A stretch of DNA of 64,000 bases from Paucidesulfovibrio sp036541255 (lineage in GTDB: Bacteria; Desulfobacterota; Desulfovibrionia; Desulfovibrionales; Desulfovibrionaceae), in assembly GCA_036541255.1 (NCBI GenBank), contig JAZHDD010000003.1:32436-96435 (forward strand), read 5' to 3'. The translations under genes were made by a program, and so were the position numbers. Of this stretch, positions 8,179-17,112 are shown piece after piece. Under the pieces are notes generated by a model. The model did no database searches and had not been told where the DNA came from. It saw nothing but the letters and a program-made list of their open reading frames with translations. Within the stretch, counting starts at the first letter, position 1. Each line of letters opens with the position of its first letter.

Positions 8179-9600
8179 TTACTGCTTCATCTTGCTGCGG
8201 CGCTGGTCATAGGCTTCCGACTGCATGGCCTTGGCAGCGCGCTTGGTTGTTTCCGGGGCCGCGTTCGGCGCAGTGGACATCCGCACCTGGGCCTCCAGCT
8301 CCTGCAGGTCCGTGTCCAGATTCCGGGCAACCTTTTCCGAACCGGCGGTCTGGTTGTAGGCCCGCTGCTTCTTTTCATAGTTCTCGATCTTGGACATGGC
8401 CGCGGCCTCGTCGCCGCGCATCACATCCTCGGCAACCTGTTCCCGGAGCTTGCCGTACTCTTCCTGGAGCACCTGCTTTTCCCAAACATCCGGACGCAAA
8501 CTGGCCACTGCCGCGCTCTCGTCCGCAATACAGGACACGCTCAGGGGCTGTTCCAAAATCATGTTGCGACGCGCACCGTCCTGGTCGAATCCGGCACTGA
8601 GCCCCTTGAGCGTATATTCGGCCTCACGGCCCGTGGGCATGCGCAGGGTTACAAAGAGTTCCCGGGTCTGGCCGGAACGCACCGGACCGGGGCGGAACAC
8701 CGCAGTGTTGCCCTGCATCTCCACAGGGTAACCGGCCGCGTGCACCAGCTCTATGCCGTTGGTCAGGGGCAGGCGGATCTCAACGGCGGACGCTGCAACG
8801 GCGCGGGTCAAGCGCAGCTCGCGCTGGAACACCTCGGCAAAGGCAGCGGGATTCTCCAGAAAATAGTAGTTGCCGCCGCCTTCGTCGGCCACGGTGGCCA
8901 TGAGTTGTTCATTGTAATCCACGCCCACGCCAACGGTGGTCACACTGTATCCCCGGCTATGGGCGCGGCGGGCCATGCGGCCCAATTCCGCGGGGCTGGT
9001 CACGCCGTGATTGGCATGGCCGTCCGAGACCAACACCACGCGGCCCAGCCGCCTGGAATCCCCGCCCTGGTCCATGAGCGCCATGCCCATGTCCAGGCCG
9101 CCGCCCAGATTGGTGCCGCCATTGGCCACAATGCCGCGCACCATGGACTCCAACAGGGCGCGGTTGCCCGGCCCGGCATGGGTCAGGGGAGTGTGCACGG
9201 TCACATCCGTGGAATAGCTGACCAGAGCGATACGGTCCGTATCACCCAGTCCGGAAATGAGTTCGTTCACGGCGCGGCGTGCATCCTCGATCTTTTCGCC
9301 GGCCATGGAGCCGCTGCGGTCCAGCACGACCACCAGATCCACGCTGCGTGCGGGCTGGTCCGCAAGCCGGATATCATCGGCCCGCAGGGTCAGCAGCAAT
9401 CCGACCAGGCCGTCCCCGCGTGAATACAGTTTGGATTGGCTGAAGGTTCCGGACAGAGACAGGACGCCGTTTTTGACTTCGGATCGACCTGGATCGCCGC
9501 TCAGGGTCTCCTGCCGGGTCATATTACCCAGAACCATGCCTGCGCAGGCCAGGGCCAAAAACATGGCCGCCGCCACAATGCTCAGGGTGCGCCTTGTCAT
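8179..9600 (-). CDS. Exported von Willebrand factor A (VWA) domain protein
   Basis: 473 residues. An N-terminal hydrophobic segment (residues about 5-25, with ALACAG) is a signal peptide or possible lipobox. The VWA domain begins near residue 88 with a complete MIDAS: DRSGS at 94-98, a Thr in NGGTNLGGGLD, and VVLVSDGHANHG. It is followed by a beta-rich region (about 270-370) and a helical Gln/Lys-rich C-terminus. This resembles the BatA/YfbK-like exported VWA proteins, which bind metal and protein ligands in the periplasm. It is divergently transcribed from a two-component pair (9791, 10509), with a shared 191-base control region containing a dyad. A role as a periplasmic partner or target of that system is inference. 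Confidence 0.85.
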   Translation of the reverse strand: MTRRTLSIVAAAMFLALACAGMVLGNMTRQETLSGDPGRSEVKNGVLSLSGTFSQSKLYSRGDGLVGLLLTLRADDIRLADQPARSVDLVVVLDRSGSMAGEKIEDARRAVNELISGLGDTDRIALVSYSTDVTVHTPLTHAGPGNRALLESMVRGIVANGGTNLGGGLDMGMALMDQGGDSRRLGRVVLVSDGHANHGVTSPAELGRMARRAHSRGYSVTTVGVGVDYNEQLMATVADEGGGNYYFLENPAAFAEVFQRELRLTRAVAASAVEIRLPLTNGIELVHAAGYPVEMQGNTAVFRPGPVRSGQTRELFVTLRMPTGREAEYTLKGLSAGFDQDGARRNMILEQPLSVSCIADESAAVASLRPDVWEKQVLQEEYGKLREQVAEDVMRGDEAAAMSKIENYEKKQRAYNQTAGSEKVARNLDTDLQELEAQVRMSTAPNAAPETTKRAAKAMQSEAYDQRRSKMKQ

Positions 9601-9686
9601 GCCGTTCTCCTCCTTGCGGATTGTCGCCGCGCCAAAGCGCGCCGAAGCGTTTTTCTACGCTTCCAGGGTAGCGTACCCACCCCAAA

Positions 9687-9747
9687 GGGCAATTCAAAGA
9701 AATGCAAACGGATACATGTCCGGTTTTGCATTTGTTTTACTTTGCCC
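9687..9747. promoter_or_regulatory. Extended dyad in the divergent VWA / two-component control region
   Basis: The core is AAATGCAAA-CGGA (9700-9712), a 6-base spacer, and TCCGGTTTTGCATTT (9719-9733), with one extra base in the right arm. The flanks extend it with gggcaa (9687-9692) and tttgccc (9741-9747). Symmetry of this size between divergent genes suggests an operator, possibly for the OmpR-type regulator next to it, although a tandem direct repeat would be more typical for that family. Confidence 0.5.
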
Positions 9748-9790
9748 AACCAGGGAAATGCGTTAGGAAAATGACATAGGAAAACAACAT

Positions 9791-10495
9791 ATGACTCAAC
9801 CCAAGGCGCACATATTGGTGGTGGAAGACGATCCAGCCATCCGGCAAGGATTGTTGGACGTGCTCGTATTCAACGGCTATGCGGCCCATGGTTGCGAGAC
9901 CGGCCCGGACGGCCTGGAAGAGGCGCTCACGGGCAAATACGACCTGATTCTGCTGGACGTCATGCTGCCGGGCATGGACGGATTTTCCGTCTGCGGCGAA
10001 ATCCGGGCCAGCCGCCCCGCCCAGGCCGTGGTCATGCTCACGGCCAAGGGGGACGAGCAGGATGTGGTCACCGGCTTCAAGGCCGGGGCCGACGACTACG
10101 TACCCAAACCCTTTTCCCTGCGCGAACTCATGGTCCGCATCGAGGCAGTGCTGCGGCGCACCGGCCTGCCCCTGGGCCAGGAACAGATTCGGCTCGCAGG
10201 CATCGACTTCGACGGAGCCAACCTCACGGCATGTTGCGGCGAGACCACGGAAATCCTAACCCGAAGGGAAATGGACATCATCACCTACATGCACCGCAAC
10301 AACGCCCGCATCGTGACCAAACGCGAATTGCTGGAAAAAGTCTGGCGCTACGGCGACGCCGACGTGGAAACCCGCACCGTGGACATCCACATTCTCAAAC
10401 TGCGCAAAAAGCTTGCCTCCCTCACGGACCAGCCCTTCATCGCCACTGTCCGGGGCGAAGGCTACCGGCTGGAATGCCCGGTAGCGGACGATTGA
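9791..10495 (+). CDS. OmpR/PhoB-type response regulator
   Basis: 234 residues. The receiver domain spans about residues 7-118, with the acidic pair EDD near 12-14, phospho-acceptor Asp56 in LLDVMLPGMDG, and Lys107 in YVPKPFS. A winged-helix DNA-binding domain follows (about 140-230), with LTRREMDIITYM, KRELLEKVW and the terminal hairpin RGEGYRLE. It would be phosphorylated by the kinase encoded 13 bases downstream and bind DNA as a dimer, perhaps at the dyad at 9687-9747. The target regulon is unknown; the divergent VWA gene is the obvious candidate. Confidence 0.93.
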   Translation: MTQPKAHILVVEDDPAIRQGLLDVLVFNGYAAHGCETGPDGLEEALTGKYDLILLDVMLPGMDGFSVCGEIRASRPAQAVVMLTAKGDEQDVVTGFKAGADDYVPKPFSLRELMVRIEAVLRRTGLPLGQEQIRLAGIDFDGANLTACCGETTEILTRREMDIITYMHRNNARIVTKRELLEKVWRYGDADVETRTVDIHILKLRKKLASLTDQPFIATVRGEGYRLECPVADD

Positions 10496-10508
10496 GGCCG
10501 GACCGGAC

Positions 10509-12521
10509 ATGCGTCGCCTGCAACTGCTGATCCTGCTGTTCAGCCTGGGGCTGACCCTGCCCCTCGGCCTGCTTGCGGCCCGCACCTGGAGCGGACTGGC
10601 CCAGGAAGAGCAGGCGGAACTGGCGTTTTTCGCGGAAACCCTTTTCGACCGCATGGAAACGGAACTGGCCGATCTGGTGCAGACAGAAGAAGCGCGCGAC
10701 ATCGACGAATACAGCCACAAAACCAGTCAGGGACTTTCCCCCCTGGCCCGGCCGGAATCCTATCCGGACTACGTTGTCGGCTATCTCCAGAACAATCCGG
10801 ACGGCAGCTTTCAAACCCCGCTCATCCGGTCCGACCAGGACATGATCGCTCTGGCCGAACGGCTGGAAGGCATCAACCAGATCGTGAACGGTAACCGGGC
10901 ACAACCAGCCCCGGTGGAACGCCCCAAGACCGCCCCGCCTGTTGTTGCCCCGCCCCGCAAGCAGCAGCCTCTGGAATCGCGCTATCTGACCTCGCGTCCT
11001 CTTTCGCCCAAGGAGGAATTCGAGGCCCGGGCCCGCAAAGTCCGCGAAGTCCCCACCTCCCAGGCCTACAATCTGGCACCGGAAATGGAAGACAAGCTGG
11101 AACGCGAATTGAACAAAATGGCGCAGGCGGAAGAGGTTGCAGAACCGCCCAAGCCTTCCGCCCAAATAGAGACAATGCTCGATGCAGCGCCTCGGCCCCA
11201 GGCTCCCCGGCTCCAGGCACCGGAATTCCGCTCGCCGCCGCCTCCGCTCCTGCTGCCGGAAAACGCCCTGCCCGAGGACTCGGCAACAACCGCCCGGAGC
11301 GACACTGAAGCATCGCAGGGACAATCCGCCACGCCGGACAAGAGCCTGCCTCAACAAAACGCCTTATCCCAAAATGGCGTGCGGGTGGAGCTGGACCCCA
11401 TGCAGGCTCTGGATGTGGGCGAAGGCCAATTCTTTCTTTTTCGGCGTGTGGTCCTCAATGGCCGCATCTATCGGCAAGGGCTGGTGCTGGACCTGCACAA
11501 GCTGCTGAACCACCTGCAAACGCGGCATTTCGTGGAACAGCCGCTGGCCCGCTTCACCATGTTGCGGCTCGAAGCGCTGGAAGGCGAACGCATCCTGGCC
11601 CTTTCAGAACAAGGCGACACGCAGCTGGCCCTGCACGGTTCCGACCCGGACCTGACCCGGACACGCCGGCTTCTGCGTCCCTTTTCCTTTATCCAGGCGG
11701 AACTGCTCTGCGGCGGGGTGCCGCCCTCTCCGGGCCGAGCCAGCCTGCGCTACACCCTCCTGGCCCTGGGCGGGGTTCTCCTGGTGGGACTCTTTGCCAT
11801 CCACCAGAGCGCCCGCGTCATCGTGGATCACTCCGAGCGACGCGCCAACTTCGTTTCCTCGGTGACGCACGAGCTCAAGACGCCCCTGACCAATATCCGC
11901 ATGTATGTGGAGATGCTGGAACAAGGCATGGCCCCGACTCCGGAACGAAAGCGCCAATATCTGGCCGTGGTGGGCAGCGAATCTGCCCGGCTTTCGCGCC
12001 TCATCGACAACGTGCTGGAATTTTCACGCTTAGAGCGCAAGAAACGCAGCTTGAACATGCGTGAAGGCAATCTTTCCGACGTGCTGGAAGAAGTCGACAG
12101 GGTCATGGCGGAAAAGCTGCACCAGGAAGGCTTTGAACTTGTTGTGGAAAAAGAAGATATCCCTCTGTTCCGCTATGATTGCGAAGTCTTGGTGGGGCTC
12201 GTGCTCAACCTGCTGGAAAACAGCGTCAAGTTCGGCGCAAACGCGCCGCTCAAGCGCATCACGCTCCGCGCCAAGGCAGAAGGCGGCCGGGTGGAACTCT
12301 CGGTTTCGGACACGGGACCGGGGATCGCCGCGCGCGATTTGAAACGGATTTTCGACGATTTCTCCCGTGGCGAAGATGAAATGACCCGCACCACCAAAGG
12401 CACGGGCATCGGTCTGGCCCTGGTGCGCAAATTCACTGAAGCCATGGGCGGCACTGTCCGCGCCCGTAACAACCAGGGGCCGGGCTGCACCGTGAGCATG
12501 CGCTTTCCGCTGATGGGTTGA
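10509..12521 (+). CDS. Membrane sensor histidine kinase with long Pro-rich periplasmic region
   Basis: 670 residues. TM1 is at about 5-23 and TM2 at about 411-431, which leaves a periplasmic region of nearly 390 residues. Its middle (about 130-290) is low-complexity and rich in Pro, Ala and Gln (RSPPPPLLLPE), and probably disordered. The part from about 291 to 400 looks folded. After TM2 there is no HAMP domain; the helix leads straight into HisKA with His454 in SSVTHELKTPLTN. The ATPase domain has an N-box NLLENSVKFG and G-boxes DTGPGIA and GTGIGLALV. It pairs with the regulator at 9791. A long disordered sensor segment is unusual and might reach or bind a cell-envelope polymer or the neighbouring VWA protein; that is conjecture. 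Confidence 0.9.
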   Translation: MRRLQLLILLFSLGLTLPLGLLAARTWSGLAQEEQAELAFFAETLFDRMETELADLVQTEEARDIDEYSHKTSQGLSPLARPESYPDYVVGYLQNNPDGSFQTPLIRSDQDMIALAERLEGINQIVNGNRAQPAPVERPKTAPPVVAPPRKQQPLESRYLTSRPLSPKEEFEARARKVREVPTSQAYNLAPEMEDKLERELNKMAQAEEVAEPPKPSAQIETMLDAAPRPQAPRLQAPEFRSPPPPLLLPENALPEDSATTARSDTEASQGQSATPDKSLPQQNALSQNGVRVELDPMQALDVGEGQFFLFRRVVLNGRIYRQGLVLDLHKLLNHLQTRHFVEQPLARFTMLRLEALEGERILALSEQGDTQLALHGSDPDLTRTRRLLRPFSFIQAELLCGGVPPSPGRASLRYTLLALGGVLLVGLFAIHQSARVIVDHSERRANFVSSVTHELKTPLTNIRMYVEMLEQGMAPTPERKRQYLAVVGSESARLSRLIDNVLEFSRLERKKRSLNMREGNLSDVLEEVDRVMAEKLHQEGFELVVEKEDIPLFRYDCEVLVGLVLNLLENSVKFGANAPLKRITLRAKAEGGRVELSVSDTGPGIAARDLKRIFDDFSRGEDEMTRTTKGTGIGLALVRKFTEAMGGTVRARNNQGPGCTVSMRFPLMG

Positions 12522-12526
12522 ACTTC

Positions 12527-13981
12527 CTACTTTTTTGCCGACAACACCCGGTTGCGTCCCAACCGTTTGGCCTCGTAGAGCGCCTCGTCCGCACGATGGG
12601 TCAGACTGTTTTCGGCCTCGCCCTCGCAATATTCGGCAACCCCCAACGAAACCGTCACGCAATCGCTCCCATCAACGCAGGAGATGGCCGCCTGCTTCAC
12701 TGCCGCACGAATACGCTCTGCAACCACCAGGGCCTGTTCCAGGCCGCTCTCCGTCAGGACGATGAACTCGTCACCGCCCCATCGGGCGAGCAGGTCAGTG
12801 GGCCGTACCTGTTCCCGGATCAATTCCGCTACCTCGCAAAGGATTCTGTCCCCAGCGAGATGTCCGGCTTTGTCATTAATCGCCTTGAACCCGTCCAGAT
12901 CCATGAGAATCAGGCTAAAGGACTGTCCCGAACGCGCAACACGCGACATGGCCAGCTTGTATTGCTCGCTGAAACGCCGCCTGTTGGCCGCGCCGGTCAG
13001 TTCGTCCGTGACCGTCATACGCTCCAAACGACTCTGGAAGTGGTTCACAGCCAGGACACTGACCATGAGCACCAACAAGGTGGCGGCAAAGCCGCCGCCA
13101 AGCGTACGTACGAGATTGCCGCGGGTGGCGGCGAGCACGTCGTCCTCGTCCTGCTCCACGATCAGATACCAGTTCAATTCAGGGACATAGCTGCACGTCA
13201 GCAGCACTCTGCCCGCCTCGCTTTCGTATTCGAAGTTGCCGGGTTCGTCACGCAGGGCCAGGAGCTTGGAAGAAATGTCGCTGAGGCCGGGCTCGTCCCT
13301 GATGTCCATTTCTTCCACCCGGCTCTTGTCCGAATGCGCCTGGACCAATCCGGACTCGTCCACCAGATAGACCCTACGCCGGTATTTTTCCTGGGCCTGA
13401 CGCAACATCTCAGCCACATTGTCCATGCGCACGCCAACGCCGGTCACGCCGAGCAGATTGCCTTTGTAGTCTTCAACGCGGTGGTTGATGAATATGGTCA
13501 GAATGCCCCCGGACACCTCGTCGGAGTCCACATCAAGAAGGTATTCCCGGTCCTTGTTCAAGAAGGAATAATACCAGACGTCATGCGCGTCGTGCGGGGA
13601 AATGATCTTGTGAATTCCCTGATAATGGTAATAACGATTGGTCTTTGCCGAGACGAAAAAGACTGAAAAATAGCTGTACTTATTCCGGATATCACGCAGG
13701 TACCGGGTCATCTCATCCGTATCGCGTTCGCCATCCATGGTCCAGGCGCGGACAAAGGCGTCGTTGGCCATGGTCCCGGAAACCAAAATGGGTTCAATTA
13801 AGCTGCTGCGAATTTCCGAATAGATGTTTTCCCGAATGAGCGGCAGGGAGGAAGTCAGTATTTCCTCCCGCATGGATTCGCTGGACGTCTGGTAATTCAA
13901 AATGCTCAGAATCAAAAAGGCTCCGAGCAAAATGCACGTCAAGGCCAGCATCAATTTTGTTTTTATGGTCAAAATTCTCAT
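12527..13981 (-). CDS. Cache-GGDEF diguanylate cyclase
   Basis: 484 residues. TM1 is at about 8-30 and TM2 at about 293-314, enclosing a periplasmic dCACHE-like sensor (RNKYSYFSVFFVS, FINHRVEDYKGNLLGVTGVGV, WYLIVEQDEDD). The cytoplasmic GGDEF domain has the intact active site RWGGDEF (GGDEF at 402-406) and a product-inhibition I-site RPTD (393-396) exactly five residues before it. It should make cyclic di-GMP in response to a periplasmic ligand and be subject to feedback inhibition. It converges with the kinase gene at 12521 with only five bases between the stops. A TTGACA-N17-TCAATT promoter is possible on the minus strand at 14063-14091. Confidence 0.92.
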   Translation of the reverse strand: MRILTIKTKLMLALTCILLGAFLILSILNYQTSSESMREEILTSSLPLIRENIYSEIRSSLIEPILVSGTMANDAFVRAWTMDGERDTDEMTRYLRDIRNKYSYFSVFFVSAKTNRYYHYQGIHKIISPHDAHDVWYYSFLNKDREYLLDVDSDEVSGGILTIFINHRVEDYKGNLLGVTGVGVRMDNVAEMLRQAQEKYRRRVYLVDESGLVQAHSDKSRVEEMDIRDEPGLSDISSKLLALRDEPGNFEYESEAGRVLLTCSYVPELNWYLIVEQDEDDVLAATRGNLVRTLGGGFAATLLVLMVSVLAVNHFQSRLERMTVTDELTGAANRRRFSEQYKLAMSRVARSGQSFSLILMDLDGFKAINDKAGHLAGDRILCEVAELIREQVRPTDLLARWGGDEFIVLTESGLEQALVVAERIRAAVKQAAISCVDGSDCVTVSLGVAEYCEGEAENSLTHRADEALYEAKRLGRNRVLSAKK

Positions 13982-14100
13982 CTTTCCCGCCAGTTACAGG
14001 AAATGTGCACACCAGGAGCGTGCATCATCCCAACGTGATCTTTATGCCCGCTTTATGCGCTCAATTGACGAATCGCAGGCTTTCTTGTCAACAGTGGAAA

Positions 14101-14502
14101 TCAAAACGGCTGCCAAAGACGTTGCACCCCAGGCACGTCGTCCAGGCGAAAAGCGTCTTCCTGGTATTCCACGGAAAAACTCTCCTCGCAGGGCGTGACC
14201 GCGGCGAAATCGAACCGACAGGAACACTGCCAACGTCCCTTGCGGGAAAGATATCTGGCCGCCGCCCGGACCAGCTTGGAACGCTTGGCCGCGCTGAGTC
14301 CGTCCGCAGGCGTACCGCGCGAGCCCCGCCCCCGCGTCTTGACCTCCACAAAAACCAGCATGTCGCCCTTTTCGCACACCAAATCCAACTCCAGGCGGTC
14401 CTCGGTCCAGTTGCGCTCGATGATCCGATAGCCTTTGGATTCCAAATGGCGAGCTGCCGCATCCTCGCCGGAACGGCCCAGGATCAGATGCCGGGCAGGC
14501 AT
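14101..14502 (-). CDS. yraN: YraN/UPF0102 family endonuclease-like protein
   Basis: 133 residues from the ATG at 14502 (MPARHLILGRSGEDAAARHL), with an AGGGGG site upstream; the open frame to 14568 lies inside rnhB and is rejected. The restriction-endonuclease-like core is seen as ELDLVCEKGDMLVFVEVKTR, carrying the D...ExK catalytic pattern. Family members lie next to rnhB in many bacteria, as here, where the genes overlap by 19 bases; their role in DNA processing is poorly defined. This looks like the last gene of the ffh-yraN string. Confidence 0.9.
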   Translation of the reverse strand: MPARHLILGRSGEDAAARHLESKGYRIIERNWTEDRLELDLVCEKGDMLVFVEVKTRGRGSRGTPADGLSAAKRSKLVRAAARYLSRKGRWQCSCRFDFAAVTPCEESFSVEYQEDAFRLDDVPGVQRLWQPF

Positions 14503-15140
14503 GCCTGCGCCCCCTGCGGCTTGTCCTCGGCGCGAACGCCTCGAAATGTCATGCGGTGCATGCGGCAAGCCCCCAGAGTCTGTATGGCGGCCATATGCGC
14601 CTTGGTGCCGTAGCCCTTGTGCCCGGCAAAGCCATAGCCGGGATAGCGCCGTTCCAGTTGGGTCATGAGCCTGTCACGCCAGACCTTGGCCAGAATGGAG
14701 GCTGCGGAAATGCACGACTCCAAAGCGTCGCCGCCCACGATGCTGCGCTGCGGCAGGCTGGCGAGGCCGCACGCCTGCAAGGCGTGTTCAGGTACGGTTT
14801 TGTCTCCGTCCACAAGCAGCCGCCCGCAAGCGCCGTTCAGAGCGGCCACGGCCCGTGCCATGGCCAAAAAAGTGGCTTGCAAAATATTTACCCTGTCTAT
14901 TTCCCAGGGCCAGGAAACGCCGAGTCCCCAGGCCAGGGCACCCTGACGCACTTGAGGGTATAATTTTTCGCGGGCTTCAGGGCTGAGCGCCTTGGAATCG
15001 GTCAGACCGGGCAGGGCAAAGCCTTCCGGCAACACGGCCGCACCGGCAACGACCGGACCGGCCAGGCAGCCGCGCCCGGCTTCATCTATGCCCGCGGCGG
15101 GCAGACCGGAAAAAGGATCAGAAAGAAGAGTGGCATGCAT
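14484..15140 (-). CDS. rnhB: Ribonuclease HII
   Basis: 218 residues from the ATG at 15140 (MHATLLSDPFSG); an ATG two codons earlier (15146) is equally possible and neither has a clear ribosome site. The family signature GIDEAGRGCLAGPVVAGA supplies the first Asp and Glu of the active site. DGDKTVPEH and the C-terminal GYGTKAHMAAI pattern follow. It removes ribonucleotides and RNA primers from DNA. The open frame extends far upstream to 15605, but that part is antisense and shadow sequence. The gene is separated from rplS by 208 bases holding a long perfect inverted repeat. Confidence 0.93.
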   Translation of the reverse strand: MHATLLSDPFSGLPAAGIDEAGRGCLAGPVVAGAAVLPEGFALPGLTDSKALSPEAREKLYPQVRQGALAWGLGVSWPWEIDRVNILQATFLAMARAVAALNGACGRLLVDGDKTVPEHALQACGLASLPQRSIVGGDALESCISAASILAKVWRDRLMTQLERRYPGYGFAGHKGYGTKAHMAAIQTLGACRMHRMTFRGVRAEDKPQGAQACLPGI

Positions 15141-15290
15141 GGTCATGAGGGTACATGCAATCCCGTTGCAGGGCCAGAAAATACCTCCAGCCCTGCCGGG
15201 CAGTACGCAAAACAAAGGCGCACACCCCATTGCAGGGCGCACGCTGAAAAATATCACGGCCTGTCGGCGTTGCCGCCAGACAGCATTCCG

Positions 15291-15340
15291 GTACGCGTGT
15301 GCCGGAAGAGGTGCTAAGCTCTCTTCCGGCACACGCGTAC
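15291..15340. repeat. Perfect 20-bp inverted repeat downstream of rplS
   Basis: The arm at 15291-15310 is the exact reverse complement of 15321-15340, with a 10-base loop. The stem begins 8 bases past the rplS stop on the minus strand. No T run follows on either side. It may be a processing site or terminator that sets rplS and upstream transcripts apart from rnhB-yraN, or a protein-binding site. The flanking bases 15141-15290 show no gene. Confidence 0.7.
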
Positions 15341-15348
15341 TGTCCGGA

Positions 15349-15699
15349 CTATTCCCAAATCTGCTTGGACTTGAGACGGGCAGCCTTGCCGCGCAGGTTG
15401 CGCAGGTAGTAGATACGGCTGCGGCGAACCTTGCCCTCGGAAAGGATCTCGACGCGCTCGATATAGGGCGAATGCATCGGGAAAACGCGCTCCACGCCGA
15501 TACCGTCGGACACCTTGCGCACGGTGAAGGTGGAGTCGGTGGTGCCGCGACGCACGCGAAGCACTGCGCCCTGGAAAACCTGGATGCGCTCTTTCTCGCC
15601 CTCAAGGATGCGCAGGTGCACCTTTACGGTGTCGCCGGCCTTGAACTGGGGCATGTCCAGACGCAAGTGTTCTCTTTCGATGTTCTTAAGAATTTCCAT
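15349..15699 (-). CDS. rplS: 50S ribosomal protein L19
   Basis: 116 residues, the normal length for L19, from the ATG at 15699 with GGAGCAGGAAT upstream. Family features are FKAGDTVKVHLRI, RIQVFQGAVLRVRRG, FTVRKVSDGIGVERVFP and the basic C-terminus VRRSRIYYLRNLRGKAARL. It sits at the 30S-50S interface. It follows trmD by 34 bases, the common bacterial order. Confidence 0.97.
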   Translation of the reverse strand: MEILKNIEREHLRLDMPQFKAGDTVKVHLRILEGEKERIQVFQGAVLRVRRGTTDSTFTVRKVSDGIGVERVFPMHSPYIERVEILSEGKVRRSRIYYLRNLRGKAARLKSKQIWE

Positions 15700-15733
15700 G
15701 ATTCCTGCTCCTTGAAGCTCGGTATTCTTCGTC

Positions 15734-17020
15734 TCAGTAAACGTCCCCCAGGATGCGGTCCACTGTAATGGCGACCGCGGACCTGACGGACAGGTGATTG
15801 TACGCATCCAGACAACGCAGGGGACGGAGCAACTCCGCTCCTTCCAAGGCCTGCGGTGCCAGCCCGGAACCCGTTCCGAACAGCAGCAGCACCGGCTGTT
15901 CGTCCAGCCAGCCCCGCACCTCGGCAGGGGTGCGAAAAGGGCCGCCTTTTTTTTCGAGCCGGGCCGAGGTGGCCGCCACTCGGGGCCGTTGGCCGGCCAT
16001 TTTTTCCACCATATGCACGGCCATTTCCAAATCTGAAACCACGCTGGCCTGACCAAGGGCCTCGGCACGGTCCGGATTGGCTTGGCCTCCCGGCCCAGCA
16101 ACCCAATGTTTCAAAAGGGTTGCGGCCAATTCCCGCTGATCCGCTATGGGGGTGACCAAAATCAACCCTCCCAGCGCGTATGTGCGGGAAACGCGGGACA
16201 TATCGTGTATGTCAAGATTTGTCAAAGACACAGCCACGGTATCGCCAAATTTATTCGTGACCGGGTAATGCACCAGGGCAAGATACAGATTACGCCCCCG
16301 CTGCACCCGCGAACTGGCCCGCAACGTACGCACATCCTCCGGCCCCAGGGGCGCGTCGGCAAGCAACTCGGGCCGGTGCCGCAGGGTGTTCAGCACGGAC
16401 TGCTGACGCCGCCAGGACGCTATGCGGCCATGATCTCCGGAAATCAAAACCTCAGGAACGGCAATATCTTCATACTGGTCCGGGCGCGTGTAGTGCGGGT
16501 ATTCCAGCAAGCCCGAAGAAAAACTTTCCTCTTCGAGTGATTCTTCCTTGTGCATGAACTCAGGCAACAGCCGGGACACGGCCTCCACCACGCACAGGGC
16601 CGCTGATTCCCCGCCGTTGAGCACGGCCTCGCCCACGCTGACCAGCTCCACGGGAAACAGATCCAGAATGCGCTCGTCAATACCCTCGTATCGGCCGCAG
16701 ATCAGGGTCAGAGACTCCTCTTCGGCCAGTTCGCGGGCATATTCCTGGGTCAGTTTGCGACCGCGCGGCGAAAGCATCAGCAGCCGGCCCGGACGATCCA
16801 GAGCGCGCAAGGTCTTGGCCAGCGGCTCCACAAGCATGACCAACCCTGCGCCGCCGCCATAAGGCTTGTCGTCCACGGTCTGGTGACGATCAGAGGTCTG
16901 CGCGCGCGGAGAAACGCGCTCGAACGTGACCAAGCCCTTGTCCACGGCCTTGCCCAGCAGGCCCACGGACAACGCCGAGTCAAAAAACTCGGGAAAGATG
17001 GTCACGAGATTGAAATGCAC
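15734..17020 (-). CDS. trmD: tRNA (guanine37-N1)-methyltransferase fused to a second SPOUT domain
   Basis: 428 residues from a GTG at 17020 with AAGGAAA six bases upstream; the frame is open to 17062 without a better start. Residues 1-240 are TrmD: FNLVTIFPEFFDSAL, PYGGGAGLVML, LSPRGRKLTQ, CGRYEGIDERI and VGEAVLNGGE form the knotted SAM site, and the interdomain catalytic Asp lies in YTRPDQYED. Ordinary TrmD ends near here. From residue about 244 (NLYLALVHYPVTNK) a further 180 residues resemble a separate SPOUT methyltransferase-like domain, probably the Methyltrn_RNA_4 family. It methylates G37 of tRNAs to prevent +1 frameshifting; the extra domain's target is unknown. I believe Desulfovibrio relatives share this fusion. 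Confidence 0.93.
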   Translation of the reverse strand: MHFNLVTIFPEFFDSALSVGLLGKAVDKGLVTFERVSPRAQTSDRHQTVDDKPYGGGAGLVMLVEPLAKTLRALDRPGRLLMLSPRGRKLTQEYARELAEEESLTLICGRYEGIDERILDLFPVELVSVGEAVLNGGESAALCVVEAVSRLLPEFMHKEESLEEESFSSGLLEYPHYTRPDQYEDIAVPEVLISGDHGRIASWRRQQSVLNTLRHRPELLADAPLGPEDVRTLRASSRVQRGRNLYLALVHYPVTNKFGDTVAVSLTNLDIHDMSRVSRTYALGGLILVTPIADQRELAATLLKHWVAGPGGQANPDRAEALGQASVVSDLEMAVHMVEKMAGQRPRVAATSARLEKKGGPFRTPAEVRGWLDEQPVLLLFGTGSGLAPQALEGAELLRPLRCLDAYNHLSVRSAVAITVDRILGDVY

Positions 17021-17112
17021 GGTCTTTCCTTTGTCCGGCGGCAGATCCGCACCCTGTGTCAAGCGGCCCGAGTCTCAATTCGGACGGCAGCGGGCACTGC
17101 CGCCGACGCATT

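Noticed and set aside
14063..14091. Promoter TTGACA-N17-TCAATT for the diguanylate cyclase gene
   Set aside because: The -35 is good but the -10 is weak and partly inside the yraN 3' flank; not listed as a separate feature.
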